Assembly (NCBI RefSeq): GCF_016862935.1
Contig: NZ_BONX01000003.1
Span: forward strand, 186,001-250,000
Length of the DNA stretch: 64,000 bases
Direction of reading: 5' to 3'
From: Plantactinospora mayteni
GTDB lineage: Bacteria; Actinomycetota; Actinomycetes; Mycobacteriales; Micromonosporaceae
How positions within the stretch are numbered: the stretch's first letter is position 1; each line of letters begins with the position of its first letter. This document shows positions 1 through 8,138 of the stretch, one piece after another. The position numbers were made by a program, and so were the translations under genes. The notes under the pieces are model-generated. The model was not told where the DNA came from. It made no database searches and saw only the letters and a list, made by a program, of their open reading frames with translations.

Positions 1-48
1 CATCGGCGCCTCGGGGTCTCGCTGGTGGATCCGGAACCAGGGGTTCAT
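1..48 (-). CDS. Type II thioesterase, N-terminal fragment (runs off left edge)
   Basis: Only the first 16 codons lie in the window, with the ATG at 46-48. The peptide MNPWFRIHQRDPEAPM matches the usual opening of type II thioesterases (M-N-x-W-F-R, a short spacer, then the RLLCFPHAG block, which would lie outside). These are free-standing hydrolases that clear misprimed or stalled acyl groups from carrier proteins, which fits the adenylation-carrier protein encoded at 2121. The start overlaps the stop of the dehydrogenase gene before it by four bases (ATGA), so the two should be co-translated. Sixteen residues are thin evidence; the call rests on that opening plus context. Confidence 0.5.
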   Translation of the reverse strand, partial: MNPWFRIHQRDPEAPM

Positions 49-908
49 CGCTCGTCCTTCCCCGCGGCGGCAAGGACCGCGGTCGTGTGTTCGGTGTCGG
101 GGCCCGCCGTCAGGCGCCGGTGTCCGGCGGCCCGCCACAGCGCGGCCGGTCGGCCCAGGCTGGTCGCCTCCGTCCCGGCCAGCCGGTAGTAGTGCTGGAT
201 CGCGGCATCGCCGGTGAGCCCGTACGTGCCGTGCAGGTGCAGCGCCCGCCGGGTGACGCCGGTGGCTGCCTCGGCGGCGGCGGCGAGGGCCTGGATCGCG
301 GCCAGTTCCGGTTCGCCGTCGGCCGGCGGCCAGCCGCGCGGCTCGTCGGCCGCGGCTTCCGGGATGCCGGCGGTGTCCCGGTCGGCCAGCCAGGCGGCGT
401 ACGCGGTGAGCAACCGGGCCTCCTCGATTTGGACCAGGTCGGCGGCGAGGGTGAAGCCGGTGGCCTGGAAGGCGGCGATCGGTCGGCCGAACTGGCGTCG
501 CTCACCGCTGCGCCGGACCGCCAGTTCGTGCGCGCCGGCTGCCAGACCGACGAGGTAGCCGGCCTGACGGATCCGCGCGCGGACCAGCGCGTCGCCGGCC
601 GGGGGCGGCGCCACGGCCGGTGGGCGCGCGCCCGCGGCGACATCGGCCGCGGCGGTCGGGCCGGTCTCCGCGGCCAGGCACCCGGACCGGTACGTGTCGC
701 ACGCCGCTGCCCGTCCGAGTTCCTCGGCCACCACGACGCCGTAGCTCAGCCCGAGTCCGAGCCCACCGGCGGCCGGCGCGATCTCCAGGCCGTGCAGACC
801 GAGCCGGCCGAGCAGGTCGTGCACGTCGCCGCGCGGCGGTACGTCGTGCAGCGCCCGGCGCAGCGCCGCACGCAGCTCGTCGTGCAGGGCGTCGGGCAGT
901 GGCCTCAT
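45..908 (-). CDS. Acyl-CoA dehydrogenase-like subunit lacking the middle beta domain
   Basis: A 287-residue protein starting at MRPLPDALHD; its ATG overlaps the stop of the upstream dehydrogenase (905-908), which fixes the start. The N-terminal helical part (GLEIAPAAGGLGLGLSYG, AEELGR) and C-terminal part (RRSGERRQFGRPIAAFQATG, then ALHLHGTYGLTGDAAIQHYY) are typical of acyl-CoA dehydrogenases. Only about 40 Ala/Pro-rich residues separate them where the family has a roughly 100-residue beta barrel. The family is normally near 380 residues. Paired genes in which one partner is shortened are known in actinobacterial heterotetrameric (alpha2beta2) dehydrogenases, so I infer that this subunit works with the next gene. 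A role on a carrier-bound amino acid made by the 2121 protein is inferred from position only. Confidence 0.8.
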   Translation of the reverse strand: MRPLPDALHDELRAALRRALHDVPPRGDVHDLLGRLGLHGLEIAPAAGGLGLGLSYGVVVAEELGRAAACDTYRSGCLAAETGPTAAADVAAGARPPAVAPPPAGDALVRARIRQAGYLVGLAAGAHELAVRRSGERRQFGRPIAAFQATGFTLAADLVQIEEARLLTAYAAWLADRDTAGIPEAAADEPRGWPPADGEPELAAIQALAAAAEAATGVTRRALHLHGTYGLTGDAAIQHYYRLAGTEATSLGRPAALWRAAGHRRLTAGPDTEHTTAVLAAAGKDER

Positions 909-2032
909 CGCGCGCTCCCGGACAGGGACCCGGCGATCAGTTCGAGCATCACCTCGGAGACGCCGGCCGAGATGGTCAGGCCGGGCGCCTCCCGCCAGGC
1001 CGATTCGAGGCAGCGGGCGCGGCCGGTGGCCGGGGCGGCGGCCGCGCCGTGCAGTGCGGCGCCCCACTCGGCCACCGCAGCGGCGGACTCGCTGGTGTGC
1101 AGCTTGGCCATTGCCGCGAACACCGGGTCGAAGCGGTCCTCCTCCAGGCGGGCCAGCGCGGCCCAGGCGAGCAGCCGGGCGGCGTCGGCGCGGGCGCCGT
1201 GCCGGCCCAGGTCGGCCAGGCTGTCGGCGGCGTCGCCGGGGGTTAGTGCGGCGCGGGCGGTGTCGTACCAGCGGGCCGCCTTGAGCGCGTAGTCGAGCCC
1301 GGTGCGTTCCATCGCCAGCGCCGTGGTGAGCGCGGCCCAGCCGGCGCCGGGTTCACCGAGCACATCGGACTCCGGGACGAACACCGCGTCCAGTTCGACC
1401 CGGTGGAAATGCTCATCGGCGAGGCTGGGCATCCGCGCCACGCGGACGCCGGGCGCGTGCAGGTCGATCAGGACGAGGGTGATGCCGTCATAGCGGGATC
1501 CGGGGTCGCCGGTGCGCACCGCGGCGAGCGCCACGTCGCAGAGGGCGGCCTTGAGGCTGTAGATCTTCGTGCCGCTCACCAGGTACCCGCCCGGCGCCGG
1601 CTCGGCCCGGGTGGTCAGCGCGGCCAGGTCGGACCCGGCCTCCGGCTCGGTGTAGAGCACGCAGGCGAACCGCTCCCCGGCCGCGAACCGGGGCAGCCAA
1701 CGTCGTTGCTGGTCCGCCGCACCGATGGCGCGCAGCACCGACCCGACGATCTGGACGGTGTTGATGTGCAGGGTGTCCGGAACACCGGCACGGGACAGCT
1801 CCTCGGCGACCACCGCAAGGCTCATCGGACCGCCGCCGAGGCCGCCGAACTCGGCCGGCCAGTCGGGGGCGAGGACGCCGGCGGCGCCGATCGCCCGGTA
1901 GAGCGGGCGTTCGTCGGGTTCGCCGGTGCCCGCCGCGAGGTCGTCGATGGCGCGGCGGACACCGGGCGTCGCCAGTACGGCGCGAATCCGGGCGCGCAGC
2001 CGGCTCTGGTGCGGGTCGAATCCGAAGTCCAC
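905..2032 (-). CDS. Acyl-CoA dehydrogenase family FAD enzyme
   Basis: A 375-residue flavoprotein of the acyl-CoA dehydrogenase superfamily. It starts at GTG 2030-2032 behind a strong AGGAGG. Visible signatures are the N-terminal helical domain (LAPDWPAEFGGLGGG, AVVAEELSRAG), the FAD and substrate loop YTEPEAGSDLAAL near residue 130, the beta domain (SGTKIYSLKA) and the C-terminal helices (ALAMERTGLDYALK). It lacks the RQ-FG segment of the C-terminal domain, which is present in the next gene, so the two probably form one composite enzyme. It diverges from the adenylation gene at 2121 across an 88-base promoter region. In natural-product clusters such enzymes oxidise acyl or aminoacyl groups on carrier proteins (for example prolyl to pyrrolyl); the substrate here is unknown. 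Confidence 0.88.
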   Translation of the reverse strand: MDFGFDPHQSRLRARIRAVLATPGVRRAIDDLAAGTGEPDERPLYRAIGAAGVLAPDWPAEFGGLGGGPMSLAVVAEELSRAGVPDTLHINTVQIVGSVLRAIGAADQQRRWLPRFAAGERFACVLYTEPEAGSDLAALTTRAEPAPGGYLVSGTKIYSLKAALCDVALAAVRTGDPGSRYDGITLVLIDLHAPGVRVARMPSLADEHFHRVELDAVFVPESDVLGEPGAGWAALTTALAMERTGLDYALKAARWYDTARAALTPGDAADSLADLGRHGARADAARLLAWAALARLEEDRFDPVFAAMAKLHTSESAAAVAEWGAALHGAAAAPATGRARCLESAWREAPGLTISAGVSEVMLELIAGSLSGSAR

Positions 2033-2060
2033 GGCCGCCTCCTTTCTCTAGTGAATCGGA

Positions 2061-2097
2061 GATTACTCCAGTAAAGTTCGCCCTGTCACTCCCGTAA
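2061..2097. promoter_or_regulatory. Divergent promoter region with two TTACTGGAGT-type motifs
   Basis: Between the divergent dehydrogenase and adenylation genes, ACTCCAGTAA lies at 2065-2074 and a one-mismatch copy, ACTCCCGTAA, at 2088-2097, 23 bases apart. The same ten-base element occurs around the start of the main operon and regulator (16532-16666). I read it as an operator shared by the cluster, probably bound by the XRE-TPR regulator at 16678. The link to that protein is inference. Confidence 0.5.
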
Positions 2098-2120
2098 ACC
2101 CAATTTCCTGAGGAGGAGCG

Positions 2121-4085
2121 GTGACTGTTGACAGCGAGCTGCTCCGCCGGCTCAGCCGCATCCCGGCCGACCGGCGGACGAGCTTCCTCACCGGACTGCG
2201 GGCGGCCACCGGGCCGCCGGCGCCGCCACCGGACGACATCGAGACCCTGATGCGCGAGTGGGCGCCCGAGGAGATCCCGCGCACGCCCCGCACCATCAGC
2301 GAGGTGTTCGCCGAGACGGCCGTCCGCCAACCCGGCCGGGTCGCGGTCGTCGACGGCGCCGGCCGCCGGACGTACGCCGAGCTGGCCACCGAGGTCGAGC
2401 AGCTGGCCGCCGCCCTGCGTGCCCGCGGCGTGGACGCGGAGCGCCCGGTCGCGGTCCTCACCGGACGCGGCGACGCACGGGCGGTCATCGGAATCCTGGC
2501 CGTGCTGCGGGCCGGCGGGTACTGGGTGCCGATCGACCCGGGCAATCCGGCCGAGCGCATCGCCGCGGTGCTGCGCGACGCCGATCCGGTTCTTGTCCTG
2601 ACCGACGCCGGCACCGAACCGGTGCTGCCACCCGACGGTCCGCCCGTGTTCCGGCTGGACCGGCCGTGGCCCGCCGCGCCCCCGCTCGCCGCCTCGCCCG
2701 GGCACCCGCACCGGCTGGCATACGCCATCTACACCTCCGGCAGCACCGGCGTGCCCAAGGCGGTGCAGCTCGAGCACGCCGGCGCGGTGCACTTCATCGA
2801 GACCGTCCAGCGGATGTTCGGGCTCACGCCCGAGGACCGGATCATCCAGTACGCGTCGCTGGGCTTCGACGTGTCGGTGTTCGAGATCTTCGCCGCCCTG
2901 CTGACCGGCGCCGCGCTGTACCTCCCCGGCGACGACGAGCGGCTGTCGGTGACCGCCCTGTCTGCCGCGCTGCGCCGGGAACGGATCACCGTCGTGGACC
3001 TGCCACCGGCCATCCTGAACCTGCTCGACCCGGCCGGGTTCCCGGACCTGCGGGTGGCCTTCGTCGGCGGCGAGGCGTTCACCGGCGAGCTGACCACCCG
3101 GTGGGCGCGGCACTGCCGATTCCTCAACGGGTACGGCCCGACCGAGTGCACGGTGACCGTGGTGGCCAAGGAGTGCACCGGCGAGTGGACCACGTCGCCG
3201 CCGATCGGGCGGGCGATGGACAACCACGTCGCGTACGCCCTCGACGAACGGCTGCGCCCGGTGCCGGTGGGTGAACCGGGCGAACTCTGCATCGGCGGTC
3301 CCGGCCTGGCCCGCGGGTACGCCAACCGACCCGGCCTTACTGCCGACCGGTTCGTCCCGGACCCCTGGGCCCGCCACCCGGGCGACCGGCTGTACCGCAC
3401 CGGTGACCTGTGCCGGTGGACCGCCGACGGCGACCTGGTCTTCCTCGGCCGCAACGACCGGCAGGTGCAGGTCCACGGGCACCGGGTGGAGCTGGGCGAC
3501 GTCGAGTCGGCCCTGGTCCGCGCCGACGGGGTACGGCAGGCCGTGGCCACCACCGGGGACGGCGGCCAACTCGTCGCCTACATCGTGCCGATCACCGCGC
3601 CGGCCGACCTGGCCGCGATCCGCGCCCGGGCGGCCGAGCTGGTCCCCCGGCACATGGTTCCGGCCCTGCTCATCGAGGTGGACGCGATCCCGCTGACGGT
3701 GAACGGCAAGACCGACCTGGCCGCGTTGCGCCGGATCCGGCCGGCCAGTGGCGACGACGGTGTGGCCGAGCTGACCCCGACCCAGCGGCGGTTGCGCGAC
3801 ACCTGCCTGCTGCCGGTGCTCGGGCCCGTCGCCGCCGGCCCGGACGACGACTTCTTCGAGCTGGGCGGGGACAGCATCCAGGCGATCCGGCTGCTGTCCC
3901 GGGTACGCGAGGAGTTCGGCACCGAGATCCCGCTGAGCGACTTCCTCCGCGCGCCGACGCTGGCCTGGCTCACCGGTACGGTCGAAACGGCCGCGACCGC
4001 CGGACCGGGCAGCGACCTGGATGCCATCCTCGCCGGACTGGCGGGCCTCTCCGACGACGAGGTCGAGGCGATGCTCGCCGAGTGA
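2121..4085 (+). CDS. NRPS adenylation-carrier didomain protein (A-PCP)
   Basis: A 654-residue protein starting at GTG 2121 behind AGGAGGAG (2111-2118). An adenylation domain activates an amino acid as the AMP ester: core motifs YTSGSTGVPK (about residue 203), FLNGYGPTE (about 334), YRTGDL, GRNDRQVQVHGHRVELGD and NGKTDLAAL are all present. A peptidyl carrier domain follows, with the phosphopantetheine site LGGDS near 580. The tail LSDDEVEAMLAE resembles terminal helices of NRPS modules. There is no condensation or release domain. My hand alignment to GrsA gives specificity residues D-V-F-A-F-G-G-V-T, a small hydrophobic pocket somewhat like valine codes but not one I can name. It probably loads the residue that the adjacent dehydrogenases modify and that is later joined to the AmCP-derived amino acid. 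Confidence 0.92.
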   Translation: MTVDSELLRRLSRIPADRRTSFLTGLRAATGPPAPPPDDIETLMREWAPEEIPRTPRTISEVFAETAVRQPGRVAVVDGAGRRTYAELATEVEQLAAALRARGVDAERPVAVLTGRGDARAVIGILAVLRAGGYWVPIDPGNPAERIAAVLRDADPVLVLTDAGTEPVLPPDGPPVFRLDRPWPAAPPLAASPGHPHRLAYAIYTSGSTGVPKAVQLEHAGAVHFIETVQRMFGLTPEDRIIQYASLGFDVSVFEIFAALLTGAALYLPGDDERLSVTALSAALRRERITVVDLPPAILNLLDPAGFPDLRVAFVGGEAFTGELTTRWARHCRFLNGYGPTECTVTVVAKECTGEWTTSPPIGRAMDNHVAYALDERLRPVPVGEPGELCIGGPGLARGYANRPGLTADRFVPDPWARHPGDRLYRTGDLCRWTADGDLVFLGRNDRQVQVHGHRVELGDVESALVRADGVRQAVATTGDGGQLVAYIVPITAPADLAAIRARAAELVPRHMVPALLIEVDAIPLTVNGKTDLAALRRIRPASGDDGVAELTPTQRRLRDTCLLPVLGPVAAGPDDDFFELGGDSIQAIRLLSRVREEFGTEIPLSDFLRAPTLAWLTGTVETAATAGPGSDLDAILAGLAGLSDDEVEAMLAE

Positions 4086-4102
4086 GCGCCGGACGGCGAC
4101 GC

Positions 4103-4131
4103 GCGGCGGATCCCGGATCGGGGTCCGCCGC
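4103..4131. terminator. Bidirectional hairpin terminator between convergent genes
   Basis: A 12-base-pair stem (4103-4114 with 4120-4131, one G-T wobble) closes a five-base loop (GGATC). It sits in the 64-base gap between the convergent adenylation gene and the last gene of the main operon, where both transcripts should end. There is no T-tract, as is usual in GC-rich actinomycetes. Confidence 0.75.
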
Positions 4132-4149
4132 CCGTCATGCCGGGACGTC

Positions 4150-5193
4150 TCAGAGCGAGAGCGAGGTGAGGGCGCGCTCGACGACGGCGACGCCGCGCAG
4201 GAAGTCGTCGATGCGGATGTGCTCGTCGTCGGAGTGGTCGAGCCGGCTGTCCCCCGGGCCGTACGTGGCCATCGGCACCGACCAGACCTCGCTCAGGGTG
4301 TTCATGTCCGAGGTGGCGGTCTTCACCTTGGCGCCCGGCTCCCCGCCCTCGGCCCGGATGGCACCGCTGAGCGCGCGCACCACCGGGTCTCCACGCCGCA
4401 CCCGGCAGGCGCGTACCGAGTTCAGCACCGTCACGGTGGCCGCCGGGACCCGGGCACGCACGGCGGCGACGCAGGCGCCCACGTCGAATCCCGGCGGGGT
4501 CCGGACGCTCATCTCGGCCTCGGCGTGCTCCGGGTCGCCGCGCAGCAGGGTCAGCGTCGCCGCCGGGTCGGCGAAGTTCCGGTGCGCCGACGCCGGGTCG
4601 GCCGGGTCGGCGCCGATCTCCTCCAGCAACACCGCCCAGGCCCGGGCGGCCAGTTCCACCGCCCGCGGGTACGGGGCGCTCGGGTGTGCCCCCGGGCAGT
4701 CGGCGCGGACCCGCAGGTCGAGCTTGCCCTTGTACCCCAGCACCACATCGGACCACCCGCTCGGCTCGCCCACGATCACGGCGTCCGGGCGGGGCAGGTT
4801 GTCCCGGACCGCCATCGCGCCACGGGAGCCCGGCGTCTCCTCCTCCACCGCACCGACCACGATCAGCCGCCCCCGGAAGCCGGTGGCCCGCGCCGCCCCG
4901 CAGGTGAGCGCCGCCATCGGCCCCTTGGCGTCCACCGCGCCCCGGCCGTGCACCGCGTCGGCGGTGACCCGCAGGGGCGGCCCGCCGGGCACCGTGTCGA
5001 TGTGCCCGAGCAGCAGCACGGACGGCCCGGGACCCCGGTCCAGGACGCCGACCGCGTTGCCGGCCGCGTCCAGGTGCGCGGCGAACCCCAGCCGGTGCAG
5101 GTGGCCGACCAGACAGGCAGCGACCTCGTGCTCGGCGTACGACGGTGAGGGAATCGCCACCAGGTCGGTCAGCAGGTCGACGGGGGAGATCAC
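4150..5193 (-). CDS. lysK: M20 metallopeptidase, LysK-type AmCP-release hydrolase
   Basis: A 347-residue zinc peptidase of the M20 family. Metal and catalytic motifs are visible: [11 protein letters not shown] (His and Asp), [10 protein letters not shown] (bridging Asp), and EEETPGSRG (catalytic Glu pair). The ending [15 protein letters not shown] is typical of LysK and DapE-like enzymes. In LysW-dependent pathways LysK cleaves the amide bond to the carrier protein's C-terminal glutamate and frees the finished amino acid. The start GTG (5191-5193) overlaps the stop of the kinase gene by four bases, so this is the last translated step of the operon, matching its last step in the pathway. It could instead hydrolyse another N-acyl amino acid, but its company makes that unlikely. 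Confidence 0.9.
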   Translation of the reverse strand: MISPVDLLTDLVAIPSPSYAEHEVAACLVGHLHRLGFAAHLDAAGNAVGVLDRGPGPSVLLLGHIDTVPGGPPLRVTADAVHGRGAVDAKGPMAALTCGAARATGFRGRLIVVGAVEEETPGSRGAMAVRDNLPRPDAVIVGEPSGWSDVVLGYKGKLDLRVRADCPGAHPSAPYPRAVELAARAWAVLLEEIGADPADPASAHRNFADPAATLTLLRGDPEHAEAEMSVRTPPGFDVGACVAAVRARVPAATVTVLNSVRACRVRRGDPVVRALSGAIRAEGGEPGAKVKTATSDMNTLSEVWSVPMATYGPGDSRLDHSDDEHIRIDDFLRGVAVVERALTSLSL

Positions 5194-5999
5194 CGGGCAC
5201 CGACCAGGGTGCCGCCGCCGGCCAGCGCCGCGCGTACCGGCTCGGGACCGGATCCGGCCGCGACCACCACCCGCGGCACTCCGCCGGCCAGCGCCTCGCG
5301 CGCGGCGACCAGCTTCAGGGCCATGCCGCCGGCCGCGTACGCCGGCAGGGTGTCTCCGACGGTCACCGCGGGGAGCACCGAGCCCGGGTCGTCCGGGTCG
5401 GTCTGCACGCCGGGCGCGCCGGTGAGCAGCACCAGCGCGCAGGCCCGGAGAGTCGCCGCGATCGCCGCCGCCGCGCGGTCGGCGTCCACATTGACCGGCG
5501 CGCCGTCCTCGTCCGCGGCCGGCGGGGACACCACCGGCACCACACCGGCACCCAGCATCGCGAGCAGGACGGCCGGATCGGCGCGGTCGAGGCGACCGGC
5601 GTGCTGATCGTGGACCACCACCCGGCGCCCGCCGGACACCGCCCGGACCGCACGTTTGCGCCGGGCCCGCAGCAGACCGGCGTCCAGGCCGGTCAGCCCG
5701 GCCGCCGGCACCCCGTGCCGGGCCAGGCCGGCGACCAGCCGCGGCTTCACGATTCCGGCCAGGGCGAGCTGGACGACCTCCAGCGTCGCCGCGTCGGTGT
5801 AGCGGGTGGTCACGCCGTCCGGCGAGACCAGTTCCCGGCGCGGCACGCCCAACCGGCCGGCGAGCCGGTCGATCTCCGCCGACCCGCCGTGCACCAGCAC
5901 CACCGGGGTGCCCGCGAGGTGCAGGGCGGCGACGTCGGCGCACACCGCGGCCGCGTCCACCGCGGCGTTGCCGCCGCACTTGACCACCACGACGTCCAT
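5190..5999 (-). CDS. lysZ: LysZ-type [AmCP]-amino acid kinase (amino acid kinase fold)
   Basis: A 269-residue kinase of the acetylglutamate kinase / LysZ group. It starts at ATG 5997-5999 behind AGGAGG, ten bases after the reductase stop. The N-terminal nucleotide-binding segment [13 protein letters not shown], the glycine-rich [11 protein letters not shown], and the C-terminal [13 protein letters not shown] are all recognisable. It would phosphorylate the side-chain carboxylate of the AmCP-bound glutamate (or aminoadipate). The next enzyme, LysY-type, reduces the acyl phosphate to an aldehyde. Its place in a carrier-protein operon, rather than with arginine genes, argues against ordinary acetylglutamate kinase. 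It ends in a four-base overlap with the M20 peptidase gene. Confidence 0.9.
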   Translation of the reverse strand: MDVVVVKCGGNAAVDAAAVCADVAALHLAGTPVVLVHGGSAEIDRLAGRLGVPRRELVSPDGVTTRYTDAATLEVVQLALAGIVKPRLVAGLARHGVPAAGLTGLDAGLLRARRKRAVRAVSGGRRVVVHDQHAGRLDRADPAVLLAMLGAGVVPVVSPPAADEDGAPVNVDADRAAAAIAATLRACALVLLTGAPGVQTDPDDPGSVLPAVTVGDTLPAYAAGGMALKLVAAREALAGGVPRVVVAAGSGPEPVRAALAGGGTLVGAR

Positions 6000-6008
6000 A
6001 CCCGCCTC

Positions 6009-7037
6009 CTAGACCGGATGCAGCCCGGTGAAGCCGAGGCCGAACTCCTCCGGCCAGCCCATCCGGATGTTCAGGCACTGCACCGCATTGCCGGCACCGC
6101 CCTTGACCAGGTTGTCCAGGGCGCCGACGGCGGTGACCCACCCGTCGCCGCGGTCCACCACCGGGCCGACGTCGCAGAAGTTCGAACCGGCCAGGATCTT
6201 CGGGTCGGGCAGCCGGAACGTGCCTCGGCGCTGCGCCACGATCCGGACGAACGGCTCGGCCGCGTACGCCCGCCGGTACGCGTCACGCACCTCCCGTGGC
6301 CCGGCACCGTCGCGCAGCCGGGCCCGGCACAGTACCTGGACCCCGCGTACCGCCTCGACGCCGGTCGCGGTCATCCGGCACGGATGTCCAGTGGCCTGCG
6401 TGATCTCGGCCTGGTGCCGGTGCCGCAGCGGCGCGAACACGCGCATCGCGCCACTGCGCTCGGCGTGCGCGTCGCCCGGCCCGCCGCGGGCGCCGGACCC
6501 GCTGGAGCCGGTCCGGGCGTCCACCGCGACCTCGCCGTCGATCAGCCCGTCGGCGGCCAGCGGATGCACGGCGAGGATCGCCGCGGTGGCCATGCAGCCG
6601 GGCACGCTGATCCGGTCAGCGCCGGTGAGCCGGTCGCGATACAACTCGGGGATCCCGGGCGTGAACGACTCCAGCAGGTCCGGCGCGGCGTGCTCGACGC
6701 CGTAGTGCTCCCGGTACACCAGCGGGTCGCGCAGCCGGAAGTCGCCGGAGAGGTCGAGCAGTACCTTGCCCCGGTCCAGCAGGCGGGGCACCAGAGCCAT
6801 CGTCTCGGTGTGCGGCGCGGCCACGAAGAGTACGTCCGCACCGCTCAGCGCCGCCGGATCGGTGAACGTCAGCCGGGTGCGGCCGCGCAGATTGGGATGG
6901 GCCGTGTCAACCGGCCGCCCGGCCAGCCGCGCCGACGTCACGGTGGTGAGGTCGATCTCCGGGTGGCCGAGCAGCAGCCGGACCAGTTCGCCACCGATGT
7001 ACCCGGAGCCGCCGATCACCGCCGCGGTCGTGGTCAC
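6009..7037 (-). CDS. lysY: LysY-type [AmCP]-acyl-phosphate reductase (ArgC family)
   Basis: A 342-residue NAD(P)H-dependent reductase of the ArgC/LysY family. The Rossmann motif [20 protein letters not shown] lies at the N-terminus. The catalytic cysteine is in [13 protein letters not shown] (about residue 146), and the family segment GSSGSGARG follows. The C-terminal [11 protein letters not shown] and [15 protein letters not shown] motifs are intact. It should reduce the AmCP-bound gamma-phosphate to the semialdehyde that the transketolase extends. The GTG start (7035-7037) overlaps the ligase stop by four bases. FCDVG-type sequence near the C-terminus is shared with LysY proteins, but I cannot separate glutamate from aminoadipate specificity by eye. 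Confidence 0.9.
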   Translation of the reverse strand: MTTTAAVIGGSGYIGGELVRLLLGHPEIDLTTVTSARLAGRPVDTAHPNLRGRTRLTFTDPAALSGADVLFVAAPHTETMALVPRLLDRGKVLLDLSGDFRLRDPLVYREHYGVEHAAPDLLESFTPGIPELYRDRLTGADRISVPGCMATAAILAVHPLAADGLIDGEVAVDARTGSSGSGARGGPGDAHAERSGAMRVFAPLRHRHQAEITQATGHPCRMTATGVEAVRGVQVLCRARLRDGAGPREVRDAYRRAYAAEPFVRIVAQRRGTFRLPDPKILAGSNFCDVGPVVDRGDGWVTAVGALDNLVKGGAGNAVQCLNIRMGWPEEFGLGFTGLHPV

Positions 7038-7897
7038 GACGCACCCCCGACGATCCGGTCCACGATGGTCGCGGCGATGTCGAGCCCGTCGTGCGCCCGC
7101 TGCAGCCCGGCGAACTCGACCCGGTGGTTGACCTCGAGCACCAGCACCGCGCCGGCCCGGTTCTCGGCCAGATCGACCCCGGCGATGTCGGCGCCGGTGG
7201 CCTCGGCGGCCCGAACGGCCAGCTTCTCGGTGTCCGGGTCGAGCACGCACGGCTCGGTACGACCGCCACGGGAGACGTTGGTACGCCAGTCGTCGGCGTA
7301 CCGGCGCATCGCCGCGACCACCTCGCCCCGGACCACCAGCGCGCGCAGGTCGTGACCGGGCTTGTCGACGTACTCCTGGAGATAGACGACCTGGGCCTGT
7401 GGCGATGGCTGGGCCGCGACGTGCTCCAGTACGGTGGCCGCCTCCTCGGCGTCGCGGACCCGGGTGACGAGCCGTCCCCAGGATCCGATGAGCGGCTTGA
7501 GGACCACCGGGAAGCCCAGCTCCGCGGCTGCCTCGCCGGCCGCGGCCGGCGAGGCGGCCAGCACGGTGCGCGGCGCCGGCAGACCCGCCCGGGCCAGCGC
7601 CAGGCTGGTCAGCCACTTGTCGCCACAGGTCTGCACGGCGGCGGCCGAGTTGACCACGGTCATCCCGGCCGCCTCCAGCATGGTGGCCGCGTAGCGGGCC
7701 CGGACCTGGCCGATCTCCCGGTTGAGCACGAGCCCGCCCGGGCCGGCCGGGTCGGACGCCGCGCGGTGCAGCGCGTTGATGTCCAGCACCTCCGCCGCGT
7801 GCCCGCCCCGCCGCAGGGCGGTCAGCAGGCACTTCTCGTCCGGCCCGACCCGGGAGGCCAGCACCAGCACCGGGTCGCGGCCAGCGCGGGCGCTCAC
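7034..7897 (-). CDS. lysX: LysX-type ATP-grasp ligase joining glutamate to the AmCP
   Basis: A 287-residue ATP-grasp ligase of the RimK/LysX family. Its GTG start (7895-7897) overlaps the stop of the carrier-protein gene. Recognisable parts are the N-terminal LVLASRVGPDEKCLLTALRR, the ATP-grasp lysine segment FPVVLKPLIGSWGRLV with the glycine-rich loop, the EYVDKPGHDLRALVV strand and the metal-binding end VLVLEVNHRVEF. LysX enzymes activate the C-terminal glutamate of LysW with ATP and form an amide (isopeptide) bond to the alpha-amino group of the substrate, which both protects it and holds it for later enzymes. The genes for carrier and ligase are translationally coupled, fitting an obligatory pair. 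Confidence 0.92.
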   Translation of the reverse strand: MSARAGRDPVLVLASRVGPDEKCLLTALRRGGHAAEVLDINALHRAASDPAGPGGLVLNREIGQVRARYAATMLEAAGMTVVNSAAAVQTCGDKWLTSLALARAGLPAPRTVLAASPAAAGEAAAELGFPVVLKPLIGSWGRLVTRVRDAEEAATVLEHVAAQPSPQAQVVYLQEYVDKPGHDLRALVVRGEVVAAMRRYADDWRTNVSRGGRTEPCVLDPDTEKLAVRAAEATGADIAGVDLAENRAGAVLVLEVNHRVEFAGLQRAHDGLDIAATIVDRIVGGAS

Positions 7898-8061
7898 TCT
7901 CCCCAGTCCTCGGCGACCTCGGGCGCGAGGGCCACCAGCAGCGGTGCGGTGCTGACCACCTCGAGCTCGCCGCGACACTCGGCGCACTCGAGGATCTCAT
8001 GCAGCACCGGCTCGGCCGGCGCGGTCACGGTCTCGAAGCATTCGGGGCAGGTGGTCGTCAC
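7894..8061 (-). CDS. lysW: LysW-type amino-group carrier protein (AmCP)
   Basis: A 55-residue acidic protein. Two zinc-binding cysteine pairs, CPEC and CAEC, are 22 residues apart, and the C-terminus reads EVAEDWGE. The terminal EDWGE is the hallmark of LysW: the last glutamate is the attachment point for the substrate amino group. I start it at GTG 8059-8061, six bases after AGGAGG; an upstream TTG would place that Shine-Dalgarno inside the gene. Actinomycetes make lysine by the diaminopimelate route, so a LysW set here points to secondary metabolism, as established for vazabitide-type clusters. It is the centre of the operon: every enzyme from the ligase to the peptidase acts on its conjugate. 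Confidence 0.95.
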   Translation of the reverse strand: MTTTCPECFETVTAPAEPVLHEILECAECRGELEVVSTAPLLVALAPEVAEDWGE

Positions 8062-8077
8062 TTCGGTCCTCCTCAAC

Positions 8078-8138
8078 GGTCAGAACTTCGCGAACAGTGG
8101 GGAGTCAGTGGTCAGAACGTCGCGAACAGTGGGGAGTC
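8078..8138. repeat. Imperfect 29-bp direct repeat at the transketolase gene end
   Basis: Two 29-base copies (8078-8106 and 8110-8138) differ by one base and have a 32-base period. The second copy encodes the last residues and stop of the transketolase C-terminal subunit; the first lies after that stop, between it and the carrier-protein gene. It looks like a slippage or recombination duplication of a gene end. Confidence 0.85.

Noticed and set aside
1488-3653. A long open frame antisense to the adenylation gene
   Set aside because: It is a by-product of high GC bias; its amino acids are dominated by Arg, Gly and Pro and it has no start signal, while the plus strand encodes all adenylation motifs.
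4150-8061. The LysW-LysX-LysY-LysZ-LysK set as a primary lysine or arginine pathway
   Set aside because: The set is fused to transketolase, aminotransferases and tailoring genes, with no alpha-aminoadipate or acetylglutamate front-end genes, and actinomycetes use other routes for these amino acids.
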